Assembly (NCBI GenBank): GCA_020683205.1 | Contig: CP085689.1 | Coordinates: forward strand, 2,970,230-3,034,229 | Direction: 5' to 3' | DNA: 64,000 bases | DNA from: Lentisphaerae bacterium WC36 | Lineage (GTDB): Bacteria > Verrucomicrobiota > Lentisphaeria > Victivallales > SZUA-371 | In this document: positions 22,630 through 30,679 of the stretch, piece by piece | Position numbering within the stretch: position 1 is the first letter of the stretch | Layout of the letters: each line of letters opens with the position of its first letter | Notes under the pieces: model-generated | Told to the model about the DNA's origin: nothing | Seen by the model: the letters and a program-made list of their open reading frames with translations, nothing else | Database searches by the model: none | Made by a program: the position numbers and the translations under genes

Positions 22630-22650
22630 AAAAACAACGGAGAATTAATA

Positions 22651-22824
22651 ATGGCTGCTGAAGTAGATCAAAACACTTGTACGGGTTGCGGGTTATGTGT
22701 TGATACATGTCCAGTTAGCGTAATTGTAATGCAAGAAGATAATAAAGCATTAGTTGAAGATGGATGTATTGATTGTGGTGCGTGTGTTGAAGAATGCCCA
22801 GTTGATGCAATTTCATTAAAATAA
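22651..22824 (+). CDS. Small 2[4Fe-4S] ferredoxin
   Basis: This 57-residue protein starts MAAEVDQNTCTGCGLC and contains two classic CxxCxxCxxxCP clusters: CTGCGLCVDTCP and CIDCGACVEECP. Size, symmetry and the VSVIVM/VDAISL segments match clostridial-type bacterial ferredoxins, low-potential electron carriers of anaerobic metabolism. The ATG at 22651 follows ACGGAG with eight bases between. It sits 83 bp after the crystallin fusion on the same strand. A shared transcript is possible, but a functional link is not shown. The gene is short enough to be missed by length cut-offs. Confidence 0.95.
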   Translation: MAAEVDQNTCTGCGLCVDTCPVSVIVMQEDNKALVEDGCIDCGACVEECPVDAISLK

Positions 22825-23250
22825 TAAATGAATGGCATCTCTAATCAAAGCTTAAGATGCCTAGAAATAATTTCGGAGTTGATCTCCGTCAAAAAAGATA
22901 GAGGTTATCTCTCTTAAACTCTTCAATTAGAGTCACTGAGAAAAAACATTTTGTTTTTCAATATCCTAAAATTTAAAAAAATTAAATGGGTTTGAAGAAT
23001 TATAAATATTTAATTAAAAAACTTTATTGTAGTAAGCATAAAGCGCTTTGACAGTTTAAAACTCTAAAAGCTGCAGGGCTAAATGTTTTAGTTTACACAA
23101 ATTCTTGAGTAGTTGACCGAATAGCTTCCTTATATTCATGATACTATTATAAAGTTTTAATCAAAAATTTATCTTTTTTCAAAATATATGAAAAACAAAA
23201 GAGCTTATGAGAATATCATTCTCAAAAAAAAGGAGTTCGCTCTTTTTTGT
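22825..23250 (+). other. Hairpin-rich non-coding stretch with a possible decayed reading frame
   Basis: No intact gene is present. The first part holds successive small stems: GGCATCT/AGATGCC (22834-22860), CGGAG/CTCCG with a five-base loop (about 22874-22888), AGAG/CTCT (about 22900-22915) and GAAAAA/TTTTTC. Around 22986-23130 one frame reads MGLKNYKYLIKKLYCSKH, then after a TGA FKTLKAAGLNVLVYTNS, then another TGA and VVDRIASLYS, which looks like a fragment of a lost gene. A further stem ACAAAAGAGC / GCTCTTTTTTGT (about 23193-23250) encloses TGAGAAT/ATTCTCA. I cannot assign a function. Confidence 0.35.
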
Positions 23251-23287
23251 TAGTTCACCATTTATTGTGATGGTGAACTATTTTTTT
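23251..23287 (+). terminator. Strong terminator whose T-run is the insertion site of the IS element
   Basis: TAGTTCACCA (23251-23260) and TGGTGAACTA (23271-23280) form a 10-bp perfect stem followed by seven T. The ATTTTTTT at 23280-23287 is the left copy of the IS target duplication. Confidence 0.85.
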
Positions 23288-23978
23288 GGTTCAAAATACT
23301 TTAACTTGAAAATTTAACCATTTAAGTTATTGCAATTCAATGAAAAAACAAATATATGATTCGTTCAAGAATTTCTGAAGCAAACTTCAGGGAAATAATT
23401 CGTTACTTTTCACTTGATATTGAGGTTAATAAAATTGTTCAACCGTCCATGCATTAATCGGATTTTGAAAGCTACGAGACAGCGTATTACTGAGTTTTGT
23501 GAAAACGAAAGTCCAATGCTGGCGAAATTGAAATTGATAGAAGCTATTTGGAGCTTGTCGCGTGCGTGGGGTCAGAGGTCAAACACATCGTTTTTTGTGC
23601 TCATCAAACGGCAAAGGCGAGTTTACACTCAGGTCGTTACAAACGGCTCTGCGAGCACACTTTTAGCGATTATTAGAGAAAAAATCAACGAAAATTCAGC
23701 CGTTTACATTGATAGACTCGTCGACGCTGGCGACAAAAAGCATTATCAAGTAAAAGATAGCGAAAATAAATATTCCAAAGGTTACAACCACATCAATGGA
23801 ATTGAAAATTTTGGTTGCTTGGTTAAAACCAGATTAGCAAAATTTAGAAATATTAACCAAAATACCTTTATTTGCACTTGAAATAGTGCGAAGTTAGGTT
23901 TAGTTGTAGAAAACAAAGACTTGTTATTTACTAATGCTAAAAATCATGAGAAATAAACCGCTTAAAGTATCCTGAACT
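23288..23978 (+). mobile_element. IS1595-family (ISXO2-like) insertion sequence, 691 bp, inactivated
   Basis: The terminal inverted repeats are GGTTCAAAATACTTTAA (23288-23304) and, inverted, AGTTCAGGATACTTTAA (from 23978), matching at 14 of 17 bases. ATTTTTTT occurs on both sides (23280-23287 and 23979-23986) as an 8-bp target duplication, the length usual for IS1595 elements. Including IR bases, 14 bases (TGAACTATTTTTTT) are directly repeated. The transposase inside is broken. Confidence 0.8.
23356..23945 (+). pseudogene. IS1595-type transposase, frameshifted
   Basis: Frame one from the ATG at 23356 reads MIRSRISEANFREIIRYFS, the typical N-terminus of these transposases, but stops after VNKIVQPSMH. 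Homology resumes in the frame open from 23414 (NRPCINRILKATRQRI, then RVYTQVVTNGSASTLLAII and the C-terminal HINGIENFGCLVKTRLAKF). The middle part that should carry the first catalytic Asp (EIEIDRSYLEL) lies in a different frame. A last shift precedes ALEIVRS near 23890. At least three frame breaks, and Gly in place of the usual Trp after IENF, mean it is dead. The 155-residue open frame at 23414-23881 should not be annotated as a gene. Confidence 0.8.
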
Positions 23979-24003
23979 ATTTTTTTAATAAATTAATACT
24001 CTT

Positions 24004-26058
24004 TTACTTAGGCTTTTGAGCTTTTTTTAGGCTTGTGATTATTTTACCAATGTCTTTAAGCTCTTTGGTCATATTTTTATGTTTATAAACATAGGCAAGC
24101 GCATAATGAATTTTAATATTGTTTGGAAAATTTTTAACAGCACTTTCTAAAATAGTTTGCGCCTTATCATATTGCTTTAAACGCAAAAGAGCTACACAGT
24201 AAGCATTAACTATTTTTTCATCAAAATTCATTAATTCGTATGCTTCAGCAAGATGTTTAACAGCTAGTTTTAGCTGCTTCGCATTAATTTCCATTAAGCC
24301 TAAATTATATAAAGCTTTGGCTTTATCTTCATTTTCAGAGCTAAACTTTAGCGCCTGCAAAAAATATTTATATGCTTTGCGATATTCTTTTTGTTCAGCT
24401 GCAATAGTTCCTAAATTCATATATGCATAGCAGTTAGTTTTTTCATATTGAAGAGCTTTTGTGAATTGCCCTACCGCTGCTGAAATATTTTTCTGTTCAA
24501 GATAGTATTTACCTAAAACATTATAATTTCGAGCCCAATTCGGTTTTGCCGCAATAGCTTCTTTTAGCATTTTTTCAGCTAATTCACCCTCTTTTTCTAA
24601 CAAAAAAGCTTCTCCAAGCATCGATGAACTAAGTGCTTTTTCAGTGCTCAAATCCTTTGGAGCAACTGGCATTACCACTAGCGCGATAGCAATAACCAAA
24701 AATGCTAACTGTGTCAACGAAATTTTCATCGAATTTTGATATTTACGATATAGTAAATTCGCACCAACAGCTGCAAGAATAAATAGCGGTACTAATATCA
24801 TAATTCTATAACGCTCCCCTGTCACTGTTATAGTTAAAGCAATCCAAGCTCCAAGAATAATCAAAATGGGTTCTTGATATAATTTCAAGCTTCGCTCACG
24901 CTTTGTAATAGCCATCAATAATGCAAAAAAACCAAACACTGCTACCACTGCAAAGAACCACTTTGCAACTCTACTTATCAACGTGTAATAACGCAATTCA
25001 TATAAGTCTGGTCCCGCAGACATTCCATAATGATTCCAAGTTAATAACGCCTTTTGTCCCAATTTTTCAGCCCATTGACTAGGATTAGTATAAATAAATT
25101 CTTTTGTTCTATCAACAAAAATATCGTTCTTGGTAACTTTTTTCTGGTCAGCTTCACGTTGAGCTTCGCCATGAATTTTTTCCCACATTGGCCCTGGCCA
25201 AATATAACAACCACCAGTCGAGCTGGCGTTGTTACCCAAGTAAAGGTTATATCCACTATTTTTCTGTATAGGAACAAAATGTCCAGCTAATTTAGTATTG
25301 TAACTCACAACCGTAACGATTAATGATAAACTGAAAATACCATAAACAATAGTTGGTAAAAAGGCAGTGAAAATATTTTTTAAATGGTACTTTTTACCTT
25401 TAATCAAATACCACAGATTTTGCCATAAATACATTACACCCAGCAAACCAACAAAAGACAACGACAATGGATGAACGATTACTGTAAAACTTCCTAAAAA
25501 AGCCCCAATAGCCAAAAATATTAACGCTTTAAACTTACTCTTATGTCGATATAAATTATAATAGATTAAGCAACTAATTAATAATGGCATCACAATAAGA
25601 AGTAATGATTCACTTAAAAATTCTGCTTGATAAAAAAACATTGGAACATAGCACATGCTAATAGCCAAAAAGATAAAGCTCACTTCTCTCATACGTCGGT
25701 AAACTCCAACAGTACGCTCTAAAGAAAAATATAGCACTAACAATGACAGCATTCCTAAAAATAATTGGATAAACCTCATCCAATAAATATTTGTATTGGT
25801 TATTTTCATCAACGCTGCTAAAAAATAAGCATAACCAGGAGCATGAATATCAACTTCTTTATATAAGAATTGACCGTGAATAATACGTTTTGCCCAATCA
25901 AAATATTCGCTACAGTCTGGACCAATAACTTGATCAAATAACGGACTACTGCTATAGTCATTTAAATAAACACACCTTAAAATGACTCCAATAATAATGA
26001 AGACCATTGCCAAGAATGATACTGAAATTGCCGACTTTCTGCGTTGAAATTTATTCAC
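24004..26058 (-). CDS. GT-C membrane glycosyltransferase (PMT/ArnT-like) with C-terminal TPRs
   Basis: The 684-residue protein starts with a GT-C fold: about 11 membrane helices in residues 10-460 and a first outer loop with an acidic motif (GPDCSEYFDWAKRI) that fits the catalytic Asp of lipid-phosphate-sugar transferases. A conserved HAPGYAYFLAAL follows. After the last helix come five or so TPR units (about 480-680, e.g. ARNYNVLGKYYLEQKNISAA, CYAYMNLGTIAAEQKEYRKA). Such enzymes transfer a sugar from a polyprenyl carrier to protein or lipid on the outer face of the membrane. The TPRs would then lie outside and may hold the acceptor. Donor and acceptor are unknown. The gene is single, upstream of HPr in divergent orientation. 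Confidence 0.8.
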   Translation of the reverse strand: MNKFQRRKSAISVSFLAMVFIIIGVILRCVYLNDYSSSPLFDQVIGPDCSEYFDWAKRIIHGQFLYKEVDIHAPGYAYFLAALMKITNTNIYWMRFIQLFLGMLSLLVLYFSLERTVGVYRRMREVSFIFLAISMCYVPMFFYQAEFLSESLLLIVMPLLISCLIYYNLYRHKSKFKALIFLAIGAFLGSFTVIVHPLSLSFVGLLGVMYLWQNLWYLIKGKKYHLKNIFTAFLPTIVYGIFSLSLIVTVVSYNTKLAGHFVPIQKNSGYNLYLGNNASSTGGCYIWPGPMWEKIHGEAQREADQKKVTKNDIFVDRTKEFIYTNPSQWAEKLGQKALLTWNHYGMSAGPDLYELRYYTLISRVAKWFFAVVAVFGFFALLMAITKRERSLKLYQEPILIILGAWIALTITVTGERYRIMILVPLFILAAVGANLLYRKYQNSMKISLTQLAFLVIAIALVVMPVAPKDLSTEKALSSSMLGEAFLLEKEGELAEKMLKEAIAAKPNWARNYNVLGKYYLEQKNISAAVGQFTKALQYEKTNCYAYMNLGTIAAEQKEYRKAYKYFLQALKFSSENEDKAKALYNLGLMEINAKQLKLAVKHLAEAYELMNFDEKIVNAYCVALLRLKQYDKAQTILESAVKNFPNNIKIHYALAYVYKHKNMTKELKDIGKIITSLKKAQKPK

Positions 26059-26291
26059 AACAAACCTCGCTAATTTTACCTTTTATCTAATAGTCATACA
26101 TGTTAGAATTGTATTTAGTAATATTGCACAAATAGCACTAAACTTCTAGAAAATTAAATGAAATAATAGCATTTTAATTGCAAAATTTATTGCATGCAAA
26201 TATATTAAGACATTTCATATATTGTTAGCATAAATAAATGTTCATGATGAAGTTGCTTTATCATTGATCATACAAATCAAAGTCAGATAAA

Positions 26292-26567
26292 ATGGTTGAA
26301 AAAATTGTCACTATCAAAAATCATGCAGGTATTCACTGCCGTCCATCAAGTGTTATATTAGAAGCAGTTGGTAAATATAAAGATGTTTCATTTAAAGTAA
26401 TTGCGCCAAATGGCGAAAGTGATTTATCAAGTATTTTGGGGCTTCTCTCACTAGGTTTACATTGCGATGACAAGGCTACTTTACAAATTTCTGGAGATAA
26501 AGAAGAAGAAATTATTGAAGAAATTGCTAGTCTTTTTGAATATGAATTTGACTTTCCTCAAGATTAA
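26292..26567 (+). CDS. HPr-family phosphocarrier protein
   Basis: The 91-residue protein is an HPr homologue. The active-site segment is NHAGIHCRPSSVI, with the phosphorylatable His in the GIHCRP position. The regulatory loop DLSSILGLLSLGLHCDD has Ser where HPr kinase acts on Ser46, although the usual Lys before it is Ser. HPr passes phosphate from enzyme I to PTS transporters or works as a regulator. Neither enzyme I, a transporter nor HprK is nearby. It might therefore be a regulatory paralogue such as NPr. No clear ribosome site is visible before the ATG (CAGATAAAATG), which suggests weak or leaderless-like initiation. Confidence 0.85.
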   Translation: MVEKIVTIKNHAGIHCRPSSVILEAVGKYKDVSFKVIAPNGESDLSSILGLLSLGLHCDDKATLQISGDKEEEIIEEIASLFEYEFDFPQD

Positions 26568-26767
26568 AACTACATTTTTTTATTTCCTACACTAGCATAA
26601 AAAAGCTAATTTTAAGAAGTGTTCCTTTGCTTTTCTTTAAAAACACTGTTACTTTAGTAGACTGTTTAAAGGTAATATATTCACCTAAGCTTATTCTATA
26701 TAATACTAATAGAGATTAATTTATAACTAAAATACCAATATAAAATTAATATTTTAAGGAGAAACAA

Positions 26768-28060
26768 ATGTTAAAAAAATTAGTGGCACTATTATTTGTG
26801 CTAACTTTATTGCTGTTTACAAGCCTTTTAGAAGCAAAAACTATTTCTTTAAGGAAAAATAACCTAAAAATAATGCTTTCAGTCGGCAATAATTCACAAT
26901 TTGATTTTTATCAACAACAAAAAGCAAGAGACACGCATTTACAACATGGGCAACTAGTTAAATTTAATATTGGCTCCAAAACTAATCCTTTTGTTATCAA
27001 TTCAGTAATTAGCAGCAATCCACTTCAACTACAATCGATAAGTTTAGCAATGAGTGGATTTCAAACGTCCTTGCTTGAAAATCCTAGTAGAGTTACGGCT
27101 CTGAACAACGATTATATTAATGGATATTATGTTTATGGAATTGATAAACTACTATCACGAACAAATAACCATAGAATGTTCAAAATTTACGCGCGATTTA
27201 ATTACTCAAAGCGTTATTACGTTAGCGTTGAAGCAACAACCTCGCGCGCAAATGAGATTGCGCAGTTGCTAAAAATAATTTCAAGCATTAAAATTGTTAA
27301 CGTTTCAGAATATGCCTCAAAACATCACAGTAATGAGTTGAAGACATTTATTAAAAACTTAGAGCTATTAAAAATTAAACACGAACCAAGCAATTACAAC
27401 TATAAGCAATTAAAGAAAAATTTAGCTAATTCGGCTAAAAATATAAATTTTTTAAGTGCGGTGGATCAGGCTGTTTATAAGAAAAATTTCATGCCAGTTG
27501 AGCTTTCTTGGTATAAAGCAAGCAGTCCAATTAAAAGGTTAATTATTTTAAGTTATTTTATCACTTATTCAAAAGATAATTTACCAGACTTTGAAAGAAA
27601 TTTCGCCCTTTTTAATAAAGAACAAGCTTTTTATCGAGATAAAGAGTTAAAATTCATTAAAGAAAATCAAGAAATGATTGCATTAGTGTTAAAAGAAACC
27701 CACAAAAAGAAAATGCGCAAAACTTTGAAAGCGATTTTAGATCCAGTTCAATATCTTGACAATGAAGGAAATATTAAAAATGAATTGCGATTATTCCAAA
27801 TGGATTCTCCTAAGTATAGTGGTATAAAAATTAATAAAGATGATATGCCCTTATTTGCGGTAATTTTTGAGAATTTCTATAAAAAGGAGCGGAGTTTATT
27901 TGTCGAATTAGAATGCCGTCTTGAAGATAACTATCAGGAAATTAATGAAGATCCTACTGCTGATGCCAATTTTATCGCAAAAGGAATTCGCATTATCGAT
28001 TATAAAAGTATCGATAAACATAAGTTCCCATCAATTCTCAAGATTAAAGTGAATAAATAA
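26768..28060 (+). CDS. Hypothetical secreted protein, first gene of the YbjQ-PrsW operon
   Basis: The 430-residue protein has a signal peptide (about 1-23, ending LLEAK). A beta-rich N-terminal half follows (about 24-180, with a Y-Y-V-S-V-E strand pattern), then a basic helical C-terminal half with many Lys and Phe. I recognise no family or catalytic motif. AAGGAG lies six bases before the ATG. Eleven bases separate its stop from the first YbjQ gene, so it heads a four-gene unit with two YbjQ-domain proteins and a PrsW-like protease. The context suggests envelope stress or metal handling, but this rests only on neighbours. Confidence 0.65.
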   Translation: MLKKLVALLFVLTLLLFTSLLEAKTISLRKNNLKIMLSVGNNSQFDFYQQQKARDTHLQHGQLVKFNIGSKTNPFVINSVISSNPLQLQSISLAMSGFQTSLLENPSRVTALNNDYINGYYVYGIDKLLSRTNNHRMFKIYARFNYSKRYYVSVEATTSRANEIAQLLKIISSIKIVNVSEYASKHHSNELKTFIKNLELLKIKHEPSNYNYKQLKKNLANSAKNINFLSAVDQAVYKKNFMPVELSWYKASSPIKRLIILSYFITYSKDNLPDFERNFALFNKEQAFYRDKELKFIKENQEMIALVLKETHKKKMRKTLKAILDPVQYLDNEGNIKNELRLFQMDSPKYSGIKINKDDMPLFAVIFENFYKKERSLFVELECRLEDNYQEINEDPTADANFIAKGIRIIDYKSIDKHKFPSILKIKVNK

Positions 28061-28071
28061 AGGAGAGAATT

Positions 28072-28392
28072 ATGATAGTTGTTAATTGCGAAGAAATTCC
28101 GGGGAAAAAAATTATCGAAGTAAAAGGATTAGTTCAAGGTAATACTGTTAGAACAAAGCATGCCGGACGAGACTTTATGGCTGTACTAAAGAATTTAGTA
28201 GGTGGCGAGTTAACTGGCTACACCGAGCTTTTGGTTGAAGCGCGCCGTCAAGCGACGGAACGAATGATGGCTCAAGCAAATGAGTTAAAAGCAAACGCCA
28301 TAATAAATGTCAGGTTTGCAACAAGTTCAGTCATGTCTGGAGCAGCGGAATTATATGTTTATGGTACAGCAGTTACTGTTGAAGACATTTAA
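28072..28392 (+). CDS. YbjQ family (UPF0145) protein, soluble
   Basis: The 106-residue protein is a stand-alone YbjQ domain, described in databases as a putative heavy-metal-binding fold that assembles into pentamers. Typical segments are EIPGKKIIEVKGLVQGN, the YTELLVEARRQATERM helix, ANAIINVRFATSS and ELYVYGTAV. Length matches E. coli YbjQ. There is no signal peptide. It is followed after 18 bases by a membrane-anchored paralogue, which suggests the two form mixed rings or a membrane-soluble pair. The metal-binding role is a family label rather than a proven function. Confidence 0.9.
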   Translation: MIVVNCEEIPGKKIIEVKGLVQGNTVRTKHAGRDFMAVLKNLVGGELTGYTELLVEARRQATERMMAQANELKANAIINVRFATSSVMSGAAELYVYGTAVTVEDI

Positions 28393-28410
28393 TTTATGGA
28401 GAAAATTTAA

Positions 28411-28860
28411 ATGTTTGATGTATTGCTAAGAATACTGGGACCATACTTAATACCTGTAGCGCTTTTCACTGCGACTTATATTATCAATTATTTTATCAAT
28501 AAAAACTTGATGAATACTATTGAAGAAAAAGAAGCAAAAGTGAAACATATTGTTTTTTCCACAAAGAAACGCATTGACCCCACTAGATATGAAGGGGCAA
28601 TTGTTGTCAAGGGCTCTGCAGTTATGGCAAACTGCTACTTTATGAAAATCATTGCTTCAATAATTAGTTTTTTTGGCGGAGAAATCGACCTATATCAAAA
28701 AATATTGAATAAAGGACGTCGATTAGCAATTGCACGTATGCTTGAAGATGCACAACTTCATGGAGCAGATACCGTCTATAATGTACGCATAGCAACAACC
28801 TCAATAAATGGCTTTGAGCTTTATGCTTACGGGACAGCTGTTAGGGAAAAAACTCAATGA
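28411..28860 (+). CDS. Membrane-anchored YbjQ-domain protein
   Basis: The 149-residue protein has one N-terminal membrane helix (about 8-30) and a YbjQ-like domain (about 45-148: IDPTRYEGAIVVKGSAV, NKGRRLAIARMLEDAQ, ADTVYNVRIATTS, FELYAYGTAV). The same residues line up with its upstream neighbour (RFATSS/RIATTS, YVYGTAV/AYGTAV), so the two arose by duplication plus gain of an anchor. Its stop codon overlaps the start of the protease gene (ATGA at 28857-28860), which gives translational coupling. Confidence 0.88.
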   Translation: MFDVLLRILGPYLIPVALFTATYIINYFINKNLMNTIEEKEAKVKHIVFSTKKRIDPTRYEGAIVVKGSAVMANCYFMKIIASIISFFGGEIDLYQKILNKGRRLAIARMLEDAQLHGADTVYNVRIATTSINGFELYAYGTAVREKTQ

Positions 28861-29600
28861 AGTCGAAATTATTTTCAGTAGCAAACGAAACTGTGTTTCA
28901 ACCAGTTGATGACAAATTTGATTGTGATAATAAATTTAAAAATATTAAATTTGAGGATAATTATTCTAACTTTGACAAAGAAATAATATTATCAATTAAA
29001 AGTGAAATTGCTTTAAAAAATAATTTGACTTCAGAATATAAAGTGCTCAATGAATTTTCTGAAAACATTTTGTTGTCTAAAAGTTATTTATTAGTTATAA
29101 TTGTTGCCCTGATAGGTGGTTTATTATCAATTCCAATCACTTTTATTTTGAGTTTTACAAATGCGACTAATAATTTTTTAACGGGAATATTAGGCACTCC
29201 ATTAATTGAAGAATTAGCAAAAGCCATCGGTTGTATTTATATTTTGGAAAAACACCCCTATTGGATAAAAAATTCTGCACAAATAATTTTTTGCTGTGTT
29301 TTTGGGGCATTAATTTTTAGCGTCGGGGAAAACTTACTCTACATTAATGTCTATCTTAATGATTTATCCTCAGATGTACTTCTAAAAGTTGCTCATTTTC
29401 GTTGGCGCTATTGCACTTTGCTTCATTTAAGTTGCTCTTTTATTGTTAGCCTTGGAATGCTAAAAGTCTACCACGGTATCAAAAGTAGTAATAAAATATT
29501 CGTTCTAAAAGAAGGAAAATTTTACTTTATTTTGGCAATAGTAATTCATATTAGTTACAACCTTCTAGCCTCTATTTTTGAAAATAAACTATTTTATTAA
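28857..29600 (+). CDS. PrsW-type intramembrane metalloprotease
   Basis: The 247-residue protein has a soluble N-terminal part (about 1-75) and six or so membrane helices. It carries the PrsW motif series: PLIEELAKAIG (paired Glu), FSVGENLLY (Glu-Asn), LLHLSCSFIVSLG (His) and AIVIHISYNLLA (His). In Bacillus, PrsW begins degradation of the anti-sigma factor RsiW and releases an ECF sigma factor. Here it is coupled to two YbjQ genes instead of a sigma/anti-sigma pair. The substrate is unknown, but ECF-type promoters elsewhere in the window make a similar role attractive. It is convergent with mutM. Confidence 0.82.
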   Translation: MKSKLFSVANETVFQPVDDKFDCDNKFKNIKFEDNYSNFDKEIILSIKSEIALKNNLTSEYKVLNEFSENILLSKSYLLVIIVALIGGLLSIPITFILSFTNATNNFLTGILGTPLIEELAKAIGCIYILEKHPYWIKNSAQIIFCCVFGALIFSVGENLLYINVYLNDLSSDVLLKVAHFRWRYCTLLHLSCSFIVSLGMLKVYHGIKSSNKIFVLKEGKFYFILAIVIHISYNLLASIFENKLFY

Positions 29601-29614
29601 ATTATTTTAATTAT

Positions 29615-30436
29615 CTATTTTTGACATTTTTTACAGTAAAATGCACTACGAGACCCAATGACCTCTTTAATAATTTCATTACGACAAACTGGACAATTTT
29701 CACCATGCTTGCCATAAACTAATAATTCCTGAACAAATTTACCTTCTTCACCATCTACACCTTTAAAGTCAGCTATAGTTGTACCTCCTGCTTCTATGGC
29801 ACGAGCTAATATTTCTTTAATATTTTTAACTAACAGTTCACACTCTTTTTTGGAAATTGAATCGGCTGTACGATATGGTGAAATTTGACATTGAAAAAGC
29901 ACTTCATTAACATAAATATTGCCAACTCCAACCACAATACTGTTATCCATCAACAACGTTTTAATTTTGACCTTGCGTTTATGAATTTTCTTATAAAGGT
30001 AGCCCCCTGTGAATTTTTCATCAAATGGCTCTATTCCTAGTTTTGCTAATATTAAAGGTTCATTTCCACGCTCATGAAGTTGTTCTAAAACCATAAACCC
30101 AAAGCGTCGTGGACAATCAAAGCGCCAACTCATTCCATTATCAAGTGATATTAAAACGTGTTCATGTTTTTTTCGTGGTTCATTATCTACAACCACACGC
30201 ATTGAACCACTCATTCCAAGATGAATAATATAACATTGATTACTATCTAGCTCGACAATAATGTAGCGTCCTCGACGACGAAAAGCTATAATTTCACTAT
30301 TAAGTTTTACATCATGTAGCGAATCAACACTATAGCGCATTTTATCAATGTAAGTATTTGTTGCAACAATCTTATGGTGAATAAGAACTTTTTCTAAAGC
30401 TTTTTTTACTGTTTCTACCTCTGGCAATTCTGGCAT
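29615..30436 (-). CDS. mutM: Formamidopyrimidine-DNA glycosylase (Fpg/MutM)
   Basis: MutM removes 8-oxoguanine and formamidopyrimidines and nicks the DNA. The 273-residue protein begins MPELPEVETV, so the catalytic N-terminal Pro and the following Glu are intact. The lesion-recognition segment includes HLGMSGSMRVV. The helix-two-turn-helix ends with VVGVGNIYVNEVLF (Asn-contact motif). The C-terminal zinc finger is CPVC...CKKC with the beta-hairpin Arg (IGSRSAFYC). The Lys common at position 57-60 is less clear (RRRGRYIIV). All parts needed for activity are present. The gene is monocistronic, divergent from the GH20 gene. Confidence 0.95.
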   Translation of the reverse strand: MPELPEVETVKKALEKVLIHHKIVATNTYIDKMRYSVDSLHDVKLNSEIIAFRRRGRYIIVELDSNQCYIIHLGMSGSMRVVVDNEPRKKHEHVLISLDNGMSWRFDCPRRFGFMVLEQLHERGNEPLILAKLGIEPFDEKFTGGYLYKKIHKRKVKIKTLLMDNSIVVGVGNIYVNEVLFQCQISPYRTADSISKKECELLVKNIKEILARAIEAGGTTIADFKGVDGEEGKFVQELLVYGKHGENCPVCRNEIIKEVIGSRSAFYCKKCQK

Positions 30437-30481
30437 AATATATCACCTCTCAATACTTAAATATTGAAACTTTTTTTACAG

Positions 30482-30512
30482 ATCAAATCTATAATATTTT
30501 TTCTGATTTGAT
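30482..30512 (+). promoter_or_regulatory. ATCAAATC/GATTTGAT dyad between mutM and the GH20 gene
   Basis: A perfect 8-bp dyad with a 15-bp centre (30482-30489, 30505-30512) lies in the 243-bp divergent gap. It could be an operator. The hairpin has no T-run. Confidence 0.3.
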
Positions 30513-30679
30513 ATTTATAATTTATCACATTTTTCATTTTTGACAACTTCTAACAGAATATAATATTTTTTTTGAAGGTTTATAAAAAACTCCCATATTT
30601 TTTTACTCTTGAAAAAAATAAAGATAATGTTAATGTATTTTAAAATTATAATTTATTAATTTAAACAATATTTTAAAGG

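Noticed and set aside
23414-23881. A 155-codon open frame as an intact gene
   Set aside because: It is only one frame of a broken IS1595 transposase; its N-terminus and first catalytic residue lie in other frames.
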